NCBI GenBank assembly: GCA_025517465.1
Contig: JAOPKE010000005.1
Location: 62,001 to 126,000 of the forward strand
From: Halobacteria archaeon HArc-gm2
GTDB lineage: Archaea; Halobacteriota; Halobacteria; Halobacteriales; Haloarculaceae
Length of the DNA: 64,000 nucleotides
Direction of reading: 5' to 3'
This document shows positions 52,970 to 61,444 of the stretch, piece by piece. A program made the position numbers and the translations under genes. How positions within the stretch are numbered: position 1 is the first letter of the stretch; every line of letters starts with the position of its first letter. Below the pieces are notes generated by a model, which was given only the letters and a program-made list of their open reading frames with translations, had not been told where the DNA came from and made no database searches.

Positions 52970-53448
52970 TGCGCGACGGTCGACGATCGACCGGCGCTGG
53001 CCAACCACCGGTGGGCGACGAGGGCTCACCGCGACTGCTCCCCGACGGCGGGAGCGAGGGCGAGTCGACGAAGGACGTCGGCACGGCAAGCTACGTCTTC
53101 CGGGTCCGGTTTCGAGTCGAACCGGGACCACCCGAGCTGTCGGTCGAACCGAACAGCTTCGAGACGGTGCTGTACCGCGAGGCCGACCGGCCCGGCTCCG
53201 AGGGGTGGCTGTTCTTCCGCGACAACCTCTGGCGCGGCGACCTGGGCGACGAGGCCCACTTCCGCGAACTCACCGAGGAGGCACTGGACGTCCCGGTGAC
53301 CGAGGTCTCGTTCCGGGAACTTCAGACCGAGGGGGCGTACCTCGACGAGTTGAAGGAACGGATCGCTGCCGACCTCGACCTGTTCAACGCCGATACCGTC
53401 TCCGAGGTCCTCACCAAGTACCTCGGCAGTTCGATCCGCGTCGAGTAA
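52969..53448 (+). CDS. LWR-salt family protein
   Basis: 159 aa. After an unstructured Gly/Ser-rich start, ASYVFRVRFRVEPGPPELSVEPNSFETVLYREA leads into FFRDNLWRGDLGDEAHFRELTEEALDVPVTEVSFREL, the hallmark LWR region of a halophile-specific family. It ends LTKYLGSSIRVE. No biochemical role is known. Overlap with the dehydratase start-stop implies coupled translation. Confidence 0.85.
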   Translation: MRDGRRSTGAGQPPVGDEGSPRLLPDGGSEGESTKDVGTASYVFRVRFRVEPGPPELSVEPNSFETVLYREADRPGSEGWLFFRDNLWRGDLGDEAHFRELTEEALDVPVTEVSFRELQTEGAYLDELKERIAADLDLFNADTVSEVLTKYLGSSIRVE

Positions 53449-53472
53449 CCTACTTGTCGGCGGGTCGAGTAG

Positions 53473-54450
53473 TTACTCGTCGGCCGAACTGGCGGGCGGG
53501 ACGCCGCTCGTCGAACGCGTCGCCGGCGCACCCTCTTCCATCCTGACCAGCAGATAACCCGCCAGCGCGAGCCACGGGAGGACGGAGACGACTCCCATCG
53601 GGAGCGGGCCCAGCAGATAGTCGGGGTCCCCGCGGGCGAAGACGACGGCGACGACGGCGGTGGCGTTGATGGCGCCGTGGCCCAGCGAGGCCGGCCAGAT
53701 GCTGTCGGTCCGGAGGGTGAGCCACGCCAGGAACGTGCCCGCAGCGAGGGCGAACGCCAGGAAGACGACGAATCCGACCCACGGGAAGCCGGCGTAGTCG
53801 AAGCCGTACTCGTAGCCCATCGCGATGAGCGGCCAGTGCCACGCGCCCCAGACGAGGCCCTGGACGACGACGGCGCCCCGGAGGCCGAGCGGCGCGAGTT
53901 TCGGGAGGAGATAGGCCCGCCAGCCGAACTCCTCGCCGAAGCCGAAGACGGCGTTGAACAGCGGGTTGACCACCGTCGCTGCGCCGATGGTTATCGCTGC
54001 GAGGGCCAGGGGCGACATCCCGACGTCGGCGCCGCCGACCGTGGCCGACGCGAAGGACTCCGCCGCTGGGTCGAAGTACTGCGGGAAGACGGCGAAGTAC
54101 AGCGCCGCACCGAGCGCGGTGAGGAGGCCCGGCGCGAACCAGGCGGCGACGTACGCCCGCCAGTGCTCGAAGAAGCCGACGGATAGCCCGAGGTCGTCCC
54201 ACCCTTCGCGGGTGAGTGCGCGGGTCAGGACGTTCGCGACGCCGGGCGCGAACATGTAGGCGGTCGGGAGCAGTATCCCGGCCAGCGTGAGCGAGAGCGG
54301 GCCGGCTTCGACGACGGTCGGACTGTCCGTGAGGCCGCCGTTCGCGTAGATGTAGCCCGCCGTCGCCCAGGCGATGCCGAAGGCGACGAGTACGAACAGT
54401 CCCAGACGGCGTCGTTCGAGACGGCCGTCGGTGTCGGGGAACGCGTCCAT
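53473..54450 (-). CDS. CPBP family intramembrane glutamic protease-like
   Basis: 325 aa, about eight membrane segments. CPBP/Rce1 motifs: FGEEFGWRAYL (EExxxR), a WGAWHWP region and GHGAINA with a conserved Asn. These proteases process membrane-bound or prenylated proteins, and some serve in immunity or stress. The C-terminal tail is Ser/Ala/Glu-rich. Specificity is unknown. Confidence 0.88.
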   Translation of the reverse strand: MDAFPDTDGRLERRRLGLFVLVAFGIAWATAGYIYANGGLTDSPTVVEAGPLSLTLAGILLPTAYMFAPGVANVLTRALTREGWDDLGLSVGFFEHWRAYVAAWFAPGLLTALGAALYFAVFPQYFDPAAESFASATVGGADVGMSPLALAAITIGAATVVNPLFNAVFGFGEEFGWRAYLLPKLAPLGLRGAVVVQGLVWGAWHWPLIAMGYEYGFDYAGFPWVGFVVFLAFALAAGTFLAWLTLRTDSIWPASLGHGAINATAVVAVVFARGDPDYLLGPLPMGVVSVLPWLALAGYLLVRMEEGAPATRSTSGVPPASSADE

Positions 54451-54591
54451 GTTTCACTTTTCGAACAGGAAGTCCAAAAGAGTTAGCTCGATTGACTATT
54501 TTTGCTGTCCCGCTGGAACGGGCTCGGACGCCGCTCATCCCGGCTTCGCCGGAAACTACTTACTTGTCACCCGCCTACTCACACGATCCGC

Positions 54592-55227
54592 ATGCCCCGA
54601 GACGACTACGACTTCTGGGTGTTCGACCTGGACGGCACCCTGGTCGACATCGAGCCCTCCTACCCCCGCGAGGTCCTGACCGAGGTCGGCGACCGCCTCG
54701 GCGTCACGTTCACGGACCGGGACGCGACCGTCCTCTGGTACGGTATGGGCGGCACGCGTGACCAGTGCCTGCGCCGCCACGGCGTCGACCCGGTGACGTT
54801 CTGGGAGACGTTCCACGAGGTCGAGGATCCGCTCGCCCGCGCGTCCGCGACGTTCCTCTACGACGACGTCGAGCGGTTCGTCGGCGCCATCGACGGCCCC
54901 GTCGGCCTCGTCACCCACTGCCAGGAGTACCTCACCGACCCGGTGCTCGCCGAACTCGACATCGGCGACTGGTTCGATTCGGTGGTGTGCTGTACCGAGG
55001 AGATCGGCTGGAAACCCGACCCCGGCCCGGTCGAGCAGGTGATGACCGACATGGGCGTGGGGTACAATGGCCATACGGGAATTATGGCCGGCGACGACGC
55101 CGACGACGTCGGCGCGGCCTGGAACGCCGGCCTCGACGCGGTCCACGTCGAGCGCCACGACCCCCACGAGCGAGGCCAGTGCGTGCTGGGTGACCACCGG
55201 GTCACTAGCTTCACCGAACTCCACTGA
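54592..55227 (+). CDS. HAD-superfamily phosphatase (PGP-like)
   Basis: 211 aa. Motif I FWVFDLDGTLVDIEP, a helical cap, motif II GLVTHCQEY (Thr), motif III Lys in GWKPDPGPVEQV and motif IV GIMAGDDADDVGAA. Full set of HAD catalytic residues; probably a phosphoglycolate-phosphatase-like small-molecule phosphatase. The ATG at 54592 is preferred to an earlier in-frame one because MPRDDYDFW starts the fold. Confidence 0.87.
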   Translation: MPRDDYDFWVFDLDGTLVDIEPSYPREVLTEVGDRLGVTFTDRDATVLWYGMGGTRDQCLRRHGVDPVTFWETFHEVEDPLARASATFLYDDVERFVGAIDGPVGLVTHCQEYLTDPVLAELDIGDWFDSVVCCTEEIGWKPDPGPVEQVMTDMGVGYNGHTGIMAGDDADDVGAAWNAGLDAVHVERHDPHERGQCVLGDHRVTSFTELH

Positions 55228-55296
55228 CCGATTCGACCGTTTCTTCCTCCAACAGGACGCGCGGGTTTTAAGCCGCTCTGTGCCGGGTGTGGTTGC

Positions 55297-56076
55297 ATGC
55301 CCCTGAATCCCGTGACGACGGTCCTCTTCGCGGTGTTCCTCTTCGTGGGCCTCGCCATCGTCTGGTACGGCGCCCGCGACCTCCGCGTCGTCTATCACGT
55401 CTTGCGCAACGACCCGGTCGACGTGTACACCCTCCCGAACCATCCCGGCCCGGTCGAAATCGAAGGGACCGCTCGCGAGGGCGACGACGGCACCGTCACC
55501 GCGCCGTTCTCCGGCCGGTCGTGTCTCGCCTACGAGTACGAGGTCCAGGAACTGCGTTCCTCGGGGAAACACAGCAACTGGGAGACGCTCGTCGAAGGGG
55601 GTCAAGCGGTACCCTTCTTCCTCGACGACGGCGACGCTCGCGTCCGGGTCGAACCCGCTGGGGCGTCGCTCCACTTCGGTGATCACGTCACGAAGGTCGA
55701 CCCGGGCGACGAACCGCCCGAACGGATCCGCCGGTTCGTCGACGCTACCGACGACGTCGAGGCCCAGGACAGCGCGCTCGACTTCGGCCCGCTGGAACTC
55801 CACCTCGGCAACCAGCAGAAGTTCGTCGAGCGCCGCCTCGACGTCGGCGAGACGGCCTACGTCTACGGCGAGGCGTTCGACGAACCCGTCGGCGGCTGGG
55901 GGTCCGGCGTCGTGAACGCCGTCGTCCGCCGCGGCGAGCGAACCCCGGTGTTCGTTATCTCGGACGCGCCAGAGCGGGCGACGGCCTGGCGAATCGTCAA
56001 GGGGGCGGTCGTCACTGTCGGGTTCGGGGCGCTGTTCCTCGGGTTCGTCGCCCTGTTCGGCGTCGGGATGCTGTGA
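55297..56076 (+). CDS. GIDE-domain membrane protein (MAPL/E3-like without RING)
   Basis: 259 aa with an N-terminal membrane segment (about 7-28) and two C-terminal hydrophobic stretches (about 235-258). The middle (about 45-225) follows the GIDE/MAPL domain: FSGRSCLAYEYEVQELRSSG and ERRLDVGETAYVYGEAF with an earlier IEGTARE. Mitochondrial MUL1 has the same topology plus a C-terminal RING; no RING Cys/His cluster is present here, so ligase activity is unlikely. Confidence 0.8.
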   Translation: MPLNPVTTVLFAVFLFVGLAIVWYGARDLRVVYHVLRNDPVDVYTLPNHPGPVEIEGTAREGDDGTVTAPFSGRSCLAYEYEVQELRSSGKHSNWETLVEGGQAVPFFLDDGDARVRVEPAGASLHFGDHVTKVDPGDEPPERIRRFVDATDDVEAQDSALDFGPLELHLGNQQKFVERRLDVGETAYVYGEAFDEPVGGWGSGVVNAVVRRGERTPVFVISDAPERATAWRIVKGAVVTVGFGALFLGFVALFGVGML

Positions 56077-56150
56077 GCGCTCCCGGTCGCGAACCCGGGA
56101 CCTGACAGCGGACCACGGCCTTTTTCGTCGCGGCTCCCCAATCGTGTATC

Positions 56151-56510
56151 ATGTCAGCGCTCCGTGACGCGTTACGAGACCTGCCCGAGGCGGTGTTCGC
56201 CGACGTGCTGGAATCCGACGACGCGTACCTGCTGGTGATGGACCTGCCGGGGGTCACCGCCGACGGGCTGACCGTCAGTATCGAGGGCGGCAAACTCGTG
56301 CTCGAAGCCGAGCGGGCCAAGGCCGTTCCCGAGGAGTTCGAGTACGTCCGCGAGGACCGCTCGCTCTTCCTCGACGCGGAGCTCCCGCTCCCGCCGGACG
56401 TGACCGAGTCGGGGGCCGAGGGGGACGTTTCGGACGGCGTGCTCGAACTCCGGTTGCCCAAGGCGACCACGGGTCGACAGACGACCATCCCCATCGAGGA
56501 CGCTCGCTAG
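56151..56510 (+). CDS. Hsp20/alpha-crystallin small heat shock protein
   Basis: 119 aa. The crystallin core includes YLLVMDLPGVTADGLTVSIEGGKLVLEAERA and the C-terminal GVLELRLPK, with a RQTTIPI tail supplying the IxI-type oligomerisation motif. A holdase chaperone. It precedes the UbiB gene by 13 bp and may be cotranscribed with it. Confidence 0.92.
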   Translation: MSALRDALRDLPEAVFADVLESDDAYLLVMDLPGVTADGLTVSIEGGKLVLEAERAKAVPEEFEYVREDRSLFLDAELPLPPDVTESGAEGDVSDGVLELRLPKATTGRQTTIPIEDAR

Positions 56511-56523
56511 GGGTGGCCTGCTG

Positions 56524-58248
56524 GTGAACCTCCGCGCCTACTGGCGCTTCTTCGTCGTCGTGCGCCACTTCCTCCCGCTGATGCTCGCCTACGCCCGGGA
56601 CCGCAACCGGTTCCTCTTCTTCGGCTCGTCCCGGCGCGTCACCGCCGAACAGCGCCGCGACCGCGCGGCCACGCTGCTGGACTCGCTGCTGACCCTCGGC
56701 CCGACGTTCATCAAGCTCGGCCAGCTGCTGTCGACCCGGCCCGACGTCCTCCCGCCGGAGTACATCGACGAGTTCACCAAACTCCAGGACCGGGTGCCAC
56801 CGGCGCCGTGGGCCGACGCGAAGGAGGTGCTGGAGGCGGAACTCGGGCAGGTCGACGAACGCTTCGACCAGTTCGACGTCGACGCCATCAGCGGCGCGAG
56901 CCTCGGCCAGGTGTACCGCGCGGAGGTCGACGGCGACCCGGTGGCGGTGAAGATACGCCGGCCGGGCATCGAGGCGCTCGTCGAGGCCGACCTCCGGGTT
57001 GTTCGGTGGACGCTCCCGGTGCTGCTGTACTTCGTCGACGAGTCCCGCTCGTTCTCGCTGGAGACGCTGGCCGACGAGTTCGACCGGACGATCCGCGAGG
57101 AGATGGACTACCACCGTGAGGCCCGGATGCTCACCGAGATCCGCGGGAACTTCGCCGACGACCCGGACGTCCGCATCCCCGAGGTCCTCGAATCGCACTC
57201 GACCGAGCGCGTCCTCACGATGGAGTACGTCCCGGGGACGAAGATCAACGACGTCGACTCGCTCGACGATCTGTCGGTCGACCGGACGGCGCTCGCGGAG
57301 ACGCTCCAGCGGACCTACCTCCAGATGATCATCGACGACGGCGTGTTCCACGCCGACCCCCACCCCGGCAACCTCGCGGTCCAGGACGACGGCACGCTCG
57401 TCTTCTACGACTTCGGCATGTCCGGCCGGGTCGACTCGTTCGTCCAGGGGAAGATCGTCGACTTCTACACCGCCGTCGCCAGCCAGGACATCCACGCCAT
57501 CCTCGACGCCCTCGTCGAGATGGGGACGCTCTCGCCGGAGGCCGACCGGCAGGTGATGGGCGAGGTGATGGAACTGGCCATCGCCGACGCCCGCGGCGAG
57601 GACATCGAACAGTACCGCGTCCAGCAGATCGTCTCCCAGGTCGAGGACACGATGTACGAGTTCCCGCTCCGCCTCCCGGCCGACCTGGCGCTCGTCCTCC
57701 GGGTCGCGACGGTGGTCGAAGGGGTCTGCGTCACGCTCGACCCCGACTTCGACTTCATCGCCGTCGCCACCGGCTACCTCCGCGAGGAGGGTCACATGGC
57801 CGCGGGTGCCCGCGAGTTCGCCGAGGAGCGCGCGACCGAGTTCAGGGACGCGGCCCGGTCGACGGTCCGCATCCCGCCGAAACTGGAGGGGACCCTCGAC
57901 CGCATCCAGCGCGACGAACTCAGGGTCAACGTCGAACTCGAGGACCCCGGCAGCCTGTTCGGCGGGCTCGCCCGCCGCCTCGTCCTCGGGATGGCGATGG
58001 CCAGCGGCGTGTTCTCGACGGCGTTCCTCTACGCCGTCGAGGAACTCGAAGCGACTGTCGTCGCGGCAGTCTTCACCGTCCTCGTCGGCGTCTCGCTGCT
58101 ATACTCGTTCCGTCGCCGCCGCGGCATCCGCGCGAAACCCCAGTTTACGAGGCAGAGCATGCGCGAACGGTCCGGGTCCGGGACAGGGCCCGGGTCCAGC
58201 GCGACCGACCAGCAGCTGACGTTCGGCGATAACGACGGAGAGAACTGA
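56524..58248 (+). CDS. UbiB/AarF/ABC1 family atypical kinase
   Basis: 574 aa. Family motifs: TLGPTFIKLGQLLSTRPDVLP (KxGQ), GASLGQVYRAEVDGDPVAVKIRRPG, HADPHPGNLAV (catalytic) and FYDFGMSG (DFG). C-terminal membrane segments at about 485-540 anchor it. UbiB proteins are ATPases supporting quinone biosynthesis; in haloarchaea probably menaquinone. It starts with GTG at 56524. The tail is Ser/Gly-rich. Confidence 0.93.
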   Translation: MNLRAYWRFFVVVRHFLPLMLAYARDRNRFLFFGSSRRVTAEQRRDRAATLLDSLLTLGPTFIKLGQLLSTRPDVLPPEYIDEFTKLQDRVPPAPWADAKEVLEAELGQVDERFDQFDVDAISGASLGQVYRAEVDGDPVAVKIRRPGIEALVEADLRVVRWTLPVLLYFVDESRSFSLETLADEFDRTIREEMDYHREARMLTEIRGNFADDPDVRIPEVLESHSTERVLTMEYVPGTKINDVDSLDDLSVDRTALAETLQRTYLQMIIDDGVFHADPHPGNLAVQDDGTLVFYDFGMSGRVDSFVQGKIVDFYTAVASQDIHAILDALVEMGTLSPEADRQVMGEVMELAIADARGEDIEQYRVQQIVSQVEDTMYEFPLRLPADLALVLRVATVVEGVCVTLDPDFDFIAVATGYLREEGHMAAGAREFAEERATEFRDAARSTVRIPPKLEGTLDRIQRDELRVNVELEDPGSLFGGLARRLVLGMAMASGVFSTAFLYAVEELEATVVAAVFTVLVGVSLLYSFRRRRGIRAKPQFTRQSMRERSGSGTGPGSSATDQQLTFGDNDGEN

Positions 58249-58305
58249 CCGCCGACCGGTCTCCCGACGGCTGGCTTCTCCGACGACTCTCGCAGACGGC
58301 GACGA

Positions 58306-60078
58306 CTACAGCACGAACCGCTCGAAGCCGGCCTCCCGGACCGACCCGTCGGCCAGGCGCTCTCGGGCCAGTTCGACGGACGTAAAGAATCGGCAGGTGA
58401 TCGCGTCGTCCTCACGGGGGTCCTCGACGACGAAGGCGGCGCCGTCCTCGAGCGCGGTCGACTGCTCGATGGACCGCTCCGTCGCCGCGTCGGGGTCGAA
58501 GCCGGACTCGCGGTGTCGTTCGAGTCCCTCCTCTGAGAGCAGGAGCAGCCACTCCCCGTCGCCGACCTCGACGTGCGTCCCCGAGGAACTCTGGTCCGTG
58601 ATCTGCCACTCCTTGCCGCTCTCGTCGAACGTGACTCTCGCGTGGACCGGTTCGACGTGTGCGTCGGTCGCGACGTCGAGCGCGAGGTCGGGGCGCTGGT
58701 CCGCCTCGGCGTCCCGTCCGACGGTGGTGTCGCCGGCGATTTCGTACACCGTCCCCTCGCTCGGGACGGCGAGTGCTGCCGTCGGCGCCCCGCTACCGAG
58801 CGAGACAACGTCGACGTCGTGGGCCGGACTCCCGGACGCGCCCGGGTCAGCGGCGCTCTCCGGGTCGTCGGACTCGCCTGTGGACCCGGTCCCGTCGGTC
58901 TCGGCCTCGGTCGCGCCGGTGGAACTCGTTTCCTGTCCAGTCGACGCTGGTGGGTCGGGGGGGTCGTCGCCGGCCGAGCCGCCCGTTTCCGACCCGTCGC
59001 TACTCGCGTCTGCCTGCGTCGAGTCACTCCCGTCGCTGTCCTCGCTCCCGTCGTCGTCCGCGCCGCCGTCGTCGGCCGGCTCGATGACCGTCTCGGCCCG
59101 GGAGACCATCGACTCCGGCGTCGGCCGGGCGTTCGGATCCTGGGCGAGCGTGATCGAGATGTTGTCCTTCCCGCCGCGCTCGTTGGCGAACGCGACCAGG
59201 TCCGTCACGGCGCCGTGCAGGTCCTCGGCGCCGAGAACGAGTTCCATAATCTCGTCTTCCGTGACCAGGGTGTCACGGATCTTCTCACAGACCGACTCGG
59301 TGTCCTCGGCCCGCTCGTACTCCCTGCGGAGCGGCCTGACGTCCGGGTAGGCGTCGATGAGGCCGTCGCTGGTGAGCATGACGACGTCCTCGCGGAAGAC
59401 GTCCGTCGTCCCGAACTCGACGTCGACGCTCGGTTTCCCGGCGCTGGATCCGCCGACGGCGTTGGTGATGGCGGTGGCGTCCTCGTGGACGCGGGCGTAG
59501 GCCTCGTCCTCGATCTCGCCCCGTTTCAGCCGGACGTTGGTGACGGCGTGGTCCTCTGTCAGCTGTCTGATCGTCCCGCGTTTCGTGTTGACGACGTAGA
59601 GGCGGCTGTCGCCGACCCAGCCGTAGTGGAGTTTCCCGTCGGCGTACACCGCGACGACGACCGTCGTCGCTGGCTGACCGCCGATGGCCGAGGCGTACTC
59701 CTGGATCTTCCGGTGGGCGGCGTCGACGCTGTCCTTGATCGCACTCCGGATCCGTCCCTCGGAGAGGACCGCGCGTGGATCCTCGTCGACCGTGGGCGGG
59801 TCCGCGGGGTAGGCGTCGATGCCGAACCGCTCCAGGACGTCCGTCGCCGACCCCTGGAGGCGCTCGGTCAGTCGCTTGCGGACGATCGAGGTGACCAGGA
59901 ACGACGCGACGTCGCCGCTGGCCTCACCTCCCACGCCGTCCGCGAGCACGAAGACGCCGACAGACCGGCCCGTCTCCCGGTGGTGATTCTCCAGGACCGC
60001 CGAGGCCACGCTGTCCTCGTTGATCCCGCCGCTCCCTCGCTTTCGTGCGCCGACGTCGACGCTGCTGGCGTGTTCCAT
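58306..60078 (-). CDS. PP2C-type protein phosphatase with C-terminal FHA domain
   Basis: 590 aa. The PP2C domain (about 1-275) has all metal-binding motifs: GINEDS, VFVLADGVGGEASGD, GWVGDSRLYV, LTEDHA, MLTSDGLIDAY and GGKDNISITLA. A long Ser/Asp/Thr/Gly-rich linker (about 290-410) leads to an FHA domain (about 430-590) with TVGRDAE, EPVHARVTF and SSSGTHVEV. After the FHA SGT strand it has EWLLLLSEEGLERHRE and further strands, a tail shared with the kinase next door. Predicted to dephosphorylate Ser/Thr and bind phosphothreonine partners. It starts 2 bp after the kinase stop. Confidence 0.92.
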   Translation of the reverse strand: MEHASSVDVGARKRGSGGINEDSVASAVLENHHRETGRSVGVFVLADGVGGEASGDVASFLVTSIVRKRLTERLQGSATDVLERFGIDAYPADPPTVDEDPRAVLSEGRIRSAIKDSVDAAHRKIQEYASAIGGQPATTVVVAVYADGKLHYGWVGDSRLYVVNTKRGTIRQLTEDHAVTNVRLKRGEIEDEAYARVHEDATAITNAVGGSSAGKPSVDVEFGTTDVFREDVVMLTSDGLIDAYPDVRPLRREYERAEDTESVCEKIRDTLVTEDEIMELVLGAEDLHGAVTDLVAFANERGGKDNISITLAQDPNARPTPESMVSRAETVIEPADDGGADDDGSEDSDGSDSTQADASSDGSETGGSAGDDPPDPPASTGQETSSTGATEAETDGTGSTGESDDPESAADPGASGSPAHDVDVVSLGSGAPTAALAVPSEGTVYEIAGDTTVGRDAEADQRPDLALDVATDAHVEPVHARVTFDESGKEWQITDQSSSGTHVEVGDGEWLLLLSEEGLERHRESGFDPDAATERSIEQSTALEDGAAFVVEDPREDDAITCRFFTSVELARERLADGSVREAGFERFVL

Positions 60079-60080
60079 GG

Positions 60081-61334
60081 TCACTGGCTGAATCGGAAGT
60101 AGAATCGCTCGGGGTAGCTCGGGCTGACCAGCGCGACGACGTCGCCGGGCTCCAGTGCGGCGCTGGCGTCCGGGTCGCTGGGGATCGATTCGCCGGCCTG
60201 GCGCTGGCGCTCCCGTCCCGTCTCGGAGAGCAACAGTCGCCACTCCTGTTCGTCGTGTTTGCTGATGTAGGTCCCGTTGAGGCTGGTGTCGACGACCCGC
60301 CAGCCGCCGTCCTCGTCGGTGACGAAGCGGCAGTGGACCGCTGACAGGGCCGTGTGCCGGCCGTCGGCGAGCATGATCGAGGGCCGCGGTCCGTCCTCGG
60401 TCTTTCGGCCGATGGTGTCGCCGGGGCTGATCCGCCACTTCTCGCCGCGACCGAGCCACTCGAGGGTGGCCTGCGAGGGCATCGTCGCGTCCCGGTCCTC
60501 GAGAGCGGTCTTGAGCATCGAGGCGTTGGAGTACCGGTCGGCGTGGTCGTGCTGGGTCGCGTTCCTGACGATCTCGTCGAGATAGTCGGCGCCGTCGACG
60601 CCGAACTGACTGGGGGCGACGCTGTCGTCGTCTGGTACCCACCCCACCTGGAGAAAGCACAGCAGCTTCCCGATGGAGTAGACGTCGCTCCAGGGCCCCT
60701 GGCGCTGCTCGGCGTCGCGGTTCAGCTCCGGCGGCTTGAACTCGCCCGGCACCGTCGAGTCGCCGGTCGAGCCCTGGACTGGCTGGGAGGTGACGTTACC
60801 CGTGAACGAGGGGATGTCGTCGCTCGTGACGGTGCCCTTCGCCGTCGTGAAGTCCAGTAGCTTCGGATCCCTGTCCCCGTTCAGCATGATGTTGTCGGGC
60901 TTCAGGTCGCGATAGATGATGTCGTGGTCGTGGAGGAAGGAAAGGGCGTCACAGATCCCGATCCCGATCTCGCGGACCTCGTCGGGGTCAGTGATCGGCC
61001 CGTCCTCGCGCACGACCTCGCCGAGTTCGGCGCCCTCGATGAGTTCGACGACCAGGAACGGCATTCCGAAGCCTTCCTCCCGGCCGTAGTAGCTCATGAT
61101 GTTGTCGTGCTCGCCGGCCTCGCGGATCTCCTCGAGGATGTCCGTCTCGCGCTCGAAGTACTTCTCGACGAGTTCGTCCGGCGTCGACCCCTCGTAGTTG
61201 GGGTGTTTCAGCGCGACCATGCCACCGCTCTCGCGGTCGTCGGCGCTCCACACGACGCCGAACCCGCCGCGACCGATCTCTTCGCGCAACACGTACCGGT
61301 CGGCGAGTTCGTCGCCAGGGGACGGTTCGGACAT
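60081..61334 (-). CDS. Ser/Thr protein kinase with C-terminal FHA domain
   Basis: 417 aa. The kinase domain (about 10-265): glycine loop EEIGRGGFGVVW, ATP Lys in VALKHP, a Glu helix RETDILEEI, catalytic loop IIYRDLKPDNIM, metal-binding loop LLDFTTAKGT and GEFKPPEL as APE equivalent. HRD is YRD and DFG is DFT; both catalytic Asp are kept. An FHA domain follows (about 290-417: DTIGRKTED, SAVHCRFV, SLNGTYI), with the extended tail EWRLLLSETGRERQRQ also found in the phosphatase. The ATG at 61334 is closest to the fold; in-frame ATGs at 61355 and 61388 are alternatives. Confidence 0.92.
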   Translation of the reverse strand: MSEPSPGDELADRYVLREEIGRGGFGVVWSADDRESGGMVALKHPNYEGSTPDELVEKYFERETDILEEIREAGEHDNIMSYYGREEGFGMPFLVVELIEGAELGEVVREDGPITDPDEVREIGIGICDALSFLHDHDIIYRDLKPDNIMLNGDRDPKLLDFTTAKGTVTSDDIPSFTGNVTSQPVQGSTGDSTVPGEFKPPELNRDAEQRQGPWSDVYSIGKLLCFLQVGWVPDDDSVAPSQFGVDGADYLDEIVRNATQHDHADRYSNASMLKTALEDRDATMPSQATLEWLGRGEKWRISPGDTIGRKTEDGPRPSIMLADGRHTALSAVHCRFVTDEDGGWRVVDTSLNGTYISKHDEQEWRLLLSETGRERQRQAGESIPSDPDASAALEPGDVVALVSPSYPERFYFRFSQ

Positions 61335-61444
61335 GGGACGTGATACCTCAGACATCCTCACAGCCGACGGTGAGTCGTCGGCACACACTCCTCGCGGCGT
61401 GGGCTCGATCGCCGCCGCTCCTCATCGCGGCGACGACTGGTCCG

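Noticed and set aside
56275-57795. Minus-strand frame of about 500 codons opposite the UbiB kinase gene
   Set aside because: UbiB motifs (KxGQ, HADPHPGN, DFG) settle the plus strand.
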